Source: Ulvibacter litoralis (GTDB taxonomy: Bacteria > Bacteroidota > Bacteroidia > Flavobacteriales > Flavobacteriaceae). From it: DNA of 64,000 nucleotides. Below the pieces are notes generated by a model that saw nothing but the letters and a program-made list of their open reading frames with translations, did not search any database and was not told where the DNA came from. Of this stretch, positions 60,098-64,000 are shown piece after piece. A program made the position numbers and the translations under genes. Position 1 is the stretch's first letter, and the number at the start of each line of letters is the position of its first letter. The stretch covers positions 517,085 through 581,084 of the forward strand of contig NZ_FNBA01000001.1 in NCBI RefSeq assembly GCF_900102055.1. The letters are read 5' to 3'.

Positions 60098-60892
60098 ATG
60101 GACGCATGGGAAGCCATTATTCTCGGTATTATTCAAGGATTTACCGAGTTCTTACCTGTTTCATCTAGTGGACATTTAGAACTAGGAAAAGCCATTTTAG
60201 GAGATACTTCGGTACCCGAAGAAAGTCTTTTATTTACCGTAATTCTGCACTTCGCTACTGCTTTAAGTACCTTGGTTGTTTTTAGAAAGGATGTATGGGA
60301 AATAATTAGCGGCTTACTAAAATTTAAATGGAATGAAGAGACTCAGTTTACTGTAAAAATTATAGTATCCATGCTGCCTGCTGTCATTATCGGATTGTTA
60401 TTTGAAGAACAACTAGAATCCTTTTTTGGAGGAAATATCGCTTTTGTGGGTGCTATGTTAATTGTAACTGCAGTATTGCTTTGGTTTGCAGATAGAGCCA
60501 AAAGCACAGGCAAACCAGTAACCTTTAAAAATGCATTTATTATCGGGATTTCACAAGCCATCGCTATGTTGCCTGGTATTTCTCGAAGTGGCGCTACCAT
60601 TTCCACCTCAGTACTTTTAGGAAATGATAAAAGTAAAGCCGCAAGATTTTCCTTTTTAATGGTTGTTCCGCTTATCTTCGGAAAAATTGCAAAAGACATT
60701 TTAAGTGGCGATTTAGCTTCAGAAAGTGCTAACTTTTCAACCTTAGGACTCGGATTTATTGCAGCTTTTGTTTCTGGATTAATTGCCTGTACTTGGATGA
60801 TTTCACTGGTGCGAAAAAGCAAACTAAGGTATTTTGCCGTGTACTGCATTATTGTAGGGATTATCGCAATTGCTGTAGGATTATACCAATAA
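60098..60892 (+). CDS. uppP: Undecaprenyl-diphosphatase
   Basis: A 264-residue inner-membrane phosphatase (BacA/UppP). Motif 1 is GFTEFLPVSSSGHL and motif 2 includes PGISRSGATISTSVLLG. About eight predicted transmembrane helices. It recycles undecaprenyl diphosphate to the monophosphate carrier used for peptidoglycan and other envelope polymers. The start is three bases after the DUF3098 stop and the stop is one base from truB, so the genes are co-transcribed. Confidence 0.95.
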   Translation: MDAWEAIILGIIQGFTEFLPVSSSGHLELGKAILGDTSVPEESLLFTVILHFATALSTLVVFRKDVWEIISGLLKFKWNEETQFTVKIIVSMLPAVIIGLLFEEQLESFFGGNIAFVGAMLIVTAVLLWFADRAKSTGKPVTFKNAFIIGISQAIAMLPGISRSGATISTSVLLGNDKSKAARFSFLMVVPLIFGKIAKDILSGDLASESANFSTLGLGFIAAFVSGLIACTWMISLVRKSKLRYFAVYCIIVGIIAIAVGLYQ

Positions 60893-60893
60893 G

Positions 60894-61595
60894 ATGAACG
60901 CAGAAGACTACAAGGAAGGACAACTTATCTTAATAGACAAACCGCTAGACTGGACCTCGTTTCAGGTAGTGAATAAAGTCCGTTGGCTTATTAAGAAGCA
61001 ATTTCAACTTAAAAAAATTAAAGTTGGACATGCAGGAACATTAGATCCTTTGGCGTCTGGACTTCTTATTCTATGCGCAGGAAAGTTCACCAAGCAAATT
61101 GACACTTACCAAGCGCAAGTAAAAGAATACACTGGAACGATCACCTTAGGAGGCACGACACCGAGTTACGACTTGGAAACAGAAATTGATCAAACCTTTG
61201 ATATATCAGGGATTACTTCGGAAGAAATTATAGCCGCAACGCATCAGTTTACAGGAGACATTCAGCAGCAACCACCAATTTTTTCTGCGTTAAAGAAAGA
61301 AGGAAAACGTTTGTACGAATTTGCTAGAGCTGGTGAAACCGTAGATATTCCAAAGCGAGACATTACGATTTCAGAATTTGAAATTACCAACATTACATTG
61401 CCAAACGTTGAATTTAGAGTGGTTTGCAGCAAAGGAACTTATATTCGATCGCTGGCACACGACTTCGGAAAAGCTTTAAACAATGGCGCCCATCTTTCGG
61501 CATTACGAAGAACCAAAATCGGAGACTTTTCAGTTGAAAACGCAATTTCTATTGAAGCTTTTGAAGCAAAATTGACCGAAGAAACGGCATCATAG
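60894..61595 (+). CDS. truB: tRNA pseudouridine-55 synthase
   Basis: A 233-residue TruB: catalytic Asp51 in VGHAGTLDPLASGLL, the second motif QQPPIFSALKKEGKRLYEFA, and the C-terminal motif CSKGTYIRSLAHDFG. It makes pseudouridine 55 in the T-loop of tRNAs. It is shorter than E. coli TruB, lacking most of the C-terminal PUA extension, as is usual in Bacteroidota. It is the last gene of the ftsX-DUF3098-uppP-truB operon. Confidence 0.95.
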   Translation: MNAEDYKEGQLILIDKPLDWTSFQVVNKVRWLIKKQFQLKKIKVGHAGTLDPLASGLLILCAGKFTKQIDTYQAQVKEYTGTITLGGTTPSYDLETEIDQTFDISGITSEEIIAATHQFTGDIQQQPPIFSALKKEGKRLYEFARAGETVDIPKRDITISEFEITNITLPNVEFRVVCSKGTYIRSLAHDFGKALNNGAHLSALRRTKIGDFSVENAISIEAFEAKLTEETAS

Positions 61596-61702
61596 CCACC
61601 CGCAAATTGCAATTGCAATTTGTTAAATGCATCAAAACGCTTCTCATTTTCGCCTAAATTCTATAAGTTTCCCTAAATTCGCTAAATATTTCAGTACTTA
61701 CA

Positions 61703-62422
61703 ATGAATTTTAATTATTCATATCGCGCCTTTTTAATCACTTCGTTACTCTTCGGAATTTTGTTTTTAGCCTTCAAAAGCATAAAACTTTCAAAATACAA
61801 AGTAGTTCCTGAAGAAAGCTTTGATATTGAATATGCGGTTATAGAAAATGAAGTAGAAGACGATATGGCTTCGGTTCCGAAGAAAACCATTAAAATTCAA
61901 ACCAACAGAGCCTTTAATGAAGCTGAAAAATTTATTTCAGAAATAGAAAACGAAGAACGTATTTTAACGGAAGAAACCGACGGACTCAAAGAAGAGTCAG
62001 CATCTGAAAGCAATGAGAGCGACACCAATGCTTCTGCAGGAGATTTAGCCCTTCAGAAAAAAAAGGTTTCAGAAGTCAAGAAAAAAACCTCTAACGGTTC
62101 CAATAAAACTGAAAAAGTTTCAGTAACAAAATCGGCAAATAGAAACAGTACCGTTAGTTATCGTTTGGTAAACCGAAATGTGATAGACCTTCCAAATCCA
62201 GTATATACTTGCGGTAGCTACGGAAAAGTTGTCATAAACATTGAAGTGAGCGCCACTGGGAAAGTGGTTAAAAGCAAATACAACGAAGCGAGCTCTACCA
62301 CCTCAAATGCCTGCCTTATAGATGCCGCTTTAGACTATGCAGATCAAACCAGATTTACCACAGAGGCTAATAAAGACAAACAATTAGGATCTATTACGTA
62401 TAATTTTCAAGGACAAAATTAG
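61703..62422 (+). CDS. TonB-like energy transducer protein
   Basis: A 239-residue protein with one N-terminal transmembrane anchor (FLITSLLFGILFLAF), an acidic and Ser/Lys-rich linker (residues 40-150), and a C-terminal domain of about 80 residues (GSYGKVVINIEVSATGKVVK, TTSNACLIDAALDYADQTRF, GSITYNF) resembling the TonB C-terminal fold in Bacteroidota. TonB proteins transmit the proton motive force to outer-membrane receptors. ExbB/ExbD are not adjacent, so its partner is unknown. It overlaps the thioredoxin-like gene by 4 bases, convergently. Confidence 0.8.
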   Translation: MNFNYSYRAFLITSLLFGILFLAFKSIKLSKYKVVPEESFDIEYAVIENEVEDDMASVPKKTIKIQTNRAFNEAEKFISEIENEERILTEETDGLKEESASESNESDTNASAGDLALQKKKVSEVKKKTSNGSNKTEKVSVTKSANRNSTVSYRLVNRNVIDLPNPVYTCGSYGKVVINIEVSATGKVVKSKYNEASSTTSNACLIDAALDYADQTRFTTEANKDKQLGSITYNFQGQN

Positions 62423-63045
62423 CTTATATACTTTGTTAAATCTTCGATGGTACTTTGTCCTTTATCTTTATTGTACCATACTTGCAATTCTTGTTTAAAT
62501 TCTGGAGTTAATAATCCGTGAGCTTCTTTAAATTCGGTTACCATCTTGGTTGCTTTTTCGGGTCTTGGTCCCCAAACACCTTGAATCGAATTTGACGTTT
62601 TATCAAAAACAACAAGTTTCGGAATAGACATAGCGCCGTTGGTTAAAAATGCATTCATCAAATCAGGATTTTCATCTCTTAAAACCACACTGAAATTGAT
62701 TTTATCAGATAACTGAGCAACTGCATTCATAACAGGCATTGTTTGCGCCGCATCACCACACCAACTTTCCGTAATCACTAACCACTCGAGGGGCTCTGCA
62801 GTGTTTTTAAACAGTTCTAAAGCACTTTCTGGAACTTTCACTGTCTTGTCTAGACGTCGCATTCGCGCATCGTTAAGCACTGTGTATTGCGCCAAACCTT
62901 CATTTTGAACGGGTCCGGTATTGGTACCTTCTAACACATGATTTGCTACTAAGTCTCTATATTCTTTATATGAAATTGCTTTCTTCAAGCCTTCAGCCAC
63001 TAAGGTTTCTGGCGTTTGTAATTCAATTGTTTTTTCCATAATCAT
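62419..63045 (-). CDS. Thioredoxin-family protein with WCGD motif
   Basis: A 208-residue protein with a thioredoxin-like fold: EWLVITESWCGDAAQTMPVM puts Trp-Cys-Gly-Asp where CxxC would be, so only one active-site Cys remains. This is the PF14595-type thioredoxin-like family. It has no signal peptide. The start could be M1 or M3 of MIMEKTIELQ. The function is unknown; loss of the second Cys argues against normal disulfide exchange. Confidence 0.8.
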   Translation of the reverse strand: MIMEKTIELQTPETLVAEGLKKAISYKEYRDLVANHVLEGTNTGPVQNEGLAQYTVLNDARMRRLDKTVKVPESALELFKNTAEPLEWLVITESWCGDAAQTMPVMNAVAQLSDKINFSVVLRDENPDLMNAFLTNGAMSIPKLVVFDKTSNSIQGVWGPRPEKATKMVTEFKEAHGLLTPEFKQELQVWYNKDKGQSTIEDLTKYIS

Positions 63046-63110
63046 TAAGACGTCATGTTGTTCAAAAACTTACTAGCTTTACTTATATTGCTGTTTCAAA
63101 AATAGTCAAA

Positions 63111-63674
63111 ATGGATAAAAAAAGATGTTCTTGGTGTGGATCGGACCCACTTTATATGGCATATCATGATGAAGAATGGGGTGTTCCCGTTAAAGAGGAT
63201 GCTTCATTGTTCGAATTTCTCCTTTTAGAAACTTTTCAAGCAGGTTTGAGTTGGATTACAATTCTTCGAAAACGTGAAAACTTCAGAAAAGCTTTTGACA
63301 ATTTTGACTACAAAAAAATTGCCCACTACGATCAAGAAAAAATAGCCTCATTATTACAAGACGCGGGAATTATTCGAAATAAATTAAAAGTAAATTCGGC
63401 CGTAAGCAATGCCATTGCATTCCAAAAAATTCAAGACGAATTCGGTAGTTTCAGCAAGTATATTTGGAATTTTGTTGACGAAAAGCCTGTTCAAAACAAA
63501 CTTACATCACTTACAAATGCTCCTGCCAACACTCCTTTAAGCGATGTTATTAGCAAAGACTTGAAGAAACGCGGATTTAAATTTGTAGGTTCAACCGTTG
63601 TGTATGCCTTTATGCAAGCCACCGGAATGGTAAATGACCACTTGATAACTTGTTTTCGATACCAGGAAGTTTAG
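63111..63674 (+). CDS. tag: DNA-3-methyladenine glycosylase I
   Basis: A 187-residue HhH-superfamily glycosylase of the Tag type. It has the zinc site residues C6 and H19 (CSWCGSDPLYMAYHDEEWG) and the C-terminal pair in GMVNDHLITCFRYQ, plus the lesion pocket segment FLLLETFQAGLSWITILRKR. It removes 3-methyladenine from alkylated DNA and starts base-excision repair. It ends in a 4-base convergent overlap with the TPR gene at the window's right edge. Confidence 0.95.
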   Translation: MDKKRCSWCGSDPLYMAYHDEEWGVPVKEDASLFEFLLLETFQAGLSWITILRKRENFRKAFDNFDYKKIAHYDQEKIASLLQDAGIIRNKLKVNSAVSNAIAFQKIQDEFGSFSKYIWNFVDEKPVQNKLTSLTNAPANTPLSDVISKDLKKRGFKFVGSTVVYAFMQATGMVNDHLITCFRYQEV

Positions 63675-64000
63675 TCAAGCTTTACAACCGCAAGGTATTC
63701 GTTGTTTGCGTGTGCAATATTTAAAGCCTTTAGCGTTTGTCTATATCTATGCTTAAGGGTTGCATCTAAAGGTTTTTGAAGTTTAAACAACTGTTCAAAC
63801 CACTTTTTCGCCTTCTTGTACTCGTTTTTAAAATAATAGGCATTGGCTAATTCTTTATAAATACGAGGAGTTCCGTATCCTTCCATGGCTAATTGTTCGT
63901 AAACCTTAACAATATCAACATCTTTATTGACATCAATTTTTGAACTTTTAGTCGTTTGCGCTAAAGAACTAAATGAAATAAAAAGTAACAGTAGACAGAT
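63671..64000 (-). CDS. Exported TPR protein, N-terminal end outside window
   Basis: The stop is at 63671 and the open frame runs to the right edge, so the start codon is off-window. About 110 residues are visible: the end of a signal peptide (LLLLFISFSSLAQ), then DVNKDVDIVKVYEQLAMEGY, GTPRIYKELANAYYFKNEYK, and a TPR-like unit (AKKWFEQLFKLQKPLDATLK), ending in AHANNEYLAVVKLD. This N-terminal TPR pattern is found in flavobacterial OmpA/MotB-like proteins, but here it ends without an OmpA domain. Whether it is a natural short protein or a broken gene cannot be decided. Confidence 0.6.
   Translation of the reverse strand: MCLLLLFISFSSLAQTTKSSKIDVNKDVDIVKVYEQLAMEGYGTPRIYKELANAYYFKNEYKKAKKWFEQLFKLQKPLDATLKHRYRQTLKALNIAHANNEYLAVVKLD

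Noticed and set aside
6000..62000. Frequent TTCCGAAG/CTTCGGAA octamers as a possible chromosome-wide signal (uptake or Chi-like)
   Set aside because: Most lie in codon contexts such as Pro-Lys, Ser-Glu and Phe-Gly that this genome favours; no strand bias or spacing pattern was evident without counting tools.
1..64000. CRISPR arrays, rRNA genes and complete insertion sequences
   Set aside because: No regularly spaced direct repeats of suitable length, no rRNA sequence and no transposase frame were seen.

Overview
The window looks like chromosomal DNA of a flavobacterium (Bacteroidota, family Flavobacteriaceae). The evidence is low GC, Bacteroidota-type promoter boxes (TTG and TAnnTTTG), a T9SS C-terminal sorting domain, many proteins of Bacteroidota-restricted families (DUF4271, DUF4296, DUF3098, DUF4919-like, DUF6252-like), and a DnaE with a fused proofreading exonuclease. 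I cannot name the genus from sequence alone. No rRNA operon, CRISPR array or complete insertion sequence is visible. There is one tRNA gene (Asp, GTC). No gene-free stretch exceeds about 300 bases.

Region 1 (1-2760) is the end of an integrated element: a partial lipoprotein gene, a RadC-like JAMM protein, a small HTH protein and a tyrosine recombinase next to tRNA-Asp. Region 2 (2950-5350) has a DUF58 gene, a four-helix-bundle gene bracketed by inverted heptamer arrays, clpP and trxA. Region 3 (5630-13550) holds an acetyltransferase plus three consecutive pirins, then a two-component system followed by a universal-stress-like protein and a SulP transporter. The last two transcription units share 11-bp-period direct repeats. 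Region 4 (13660-18280) is a defence island: a truncated restriction-endonuclease-like remnant diverges from an XRE regulator-McrB-McrC operon, with a perfect palindromic operator between them.

Region 5 (18288-33922) is housekeeping: dnaE, rpsP-rimM-trmN6, a glutaryl-CoA-dehydrogenase-like gene, ferredoxin with ferredoxin reductase, NifU and Mrp (Fe-S biogenesis), and an alkyltransferase-like DNA repair protein. Region 6 (33958-46469) has trmB, a PhoR/PhoB-like pair, a T9SS-secreted protein, a LuxE-like/transglutaminase-like/DUF350 trio, tyrS, dihydroorotase and a polyprenol-phosphate sugar transferase. Region 7 (46584-64000) has DUF4271-hemD, pckA, a saccharopine-dehydrogenase-like gene, a third two-component system divergent from a duplicated-domain lipoprotein, leuS, the ftsX-DUF3098-uppP-truB operon, a TonB-like protein, tag and a partial TPR gene.

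A recurring feature is a family of intergenic elements (four copies: 5451, 13576, 18165, 30175). They have conserved flanks around hairpins whose sequences vary but whose pairing is kept. With the heptamer-flanked gene and the McrBC island, these are the least ordinary parts of the window. All family assignments come from reading motifs; no database search was run.
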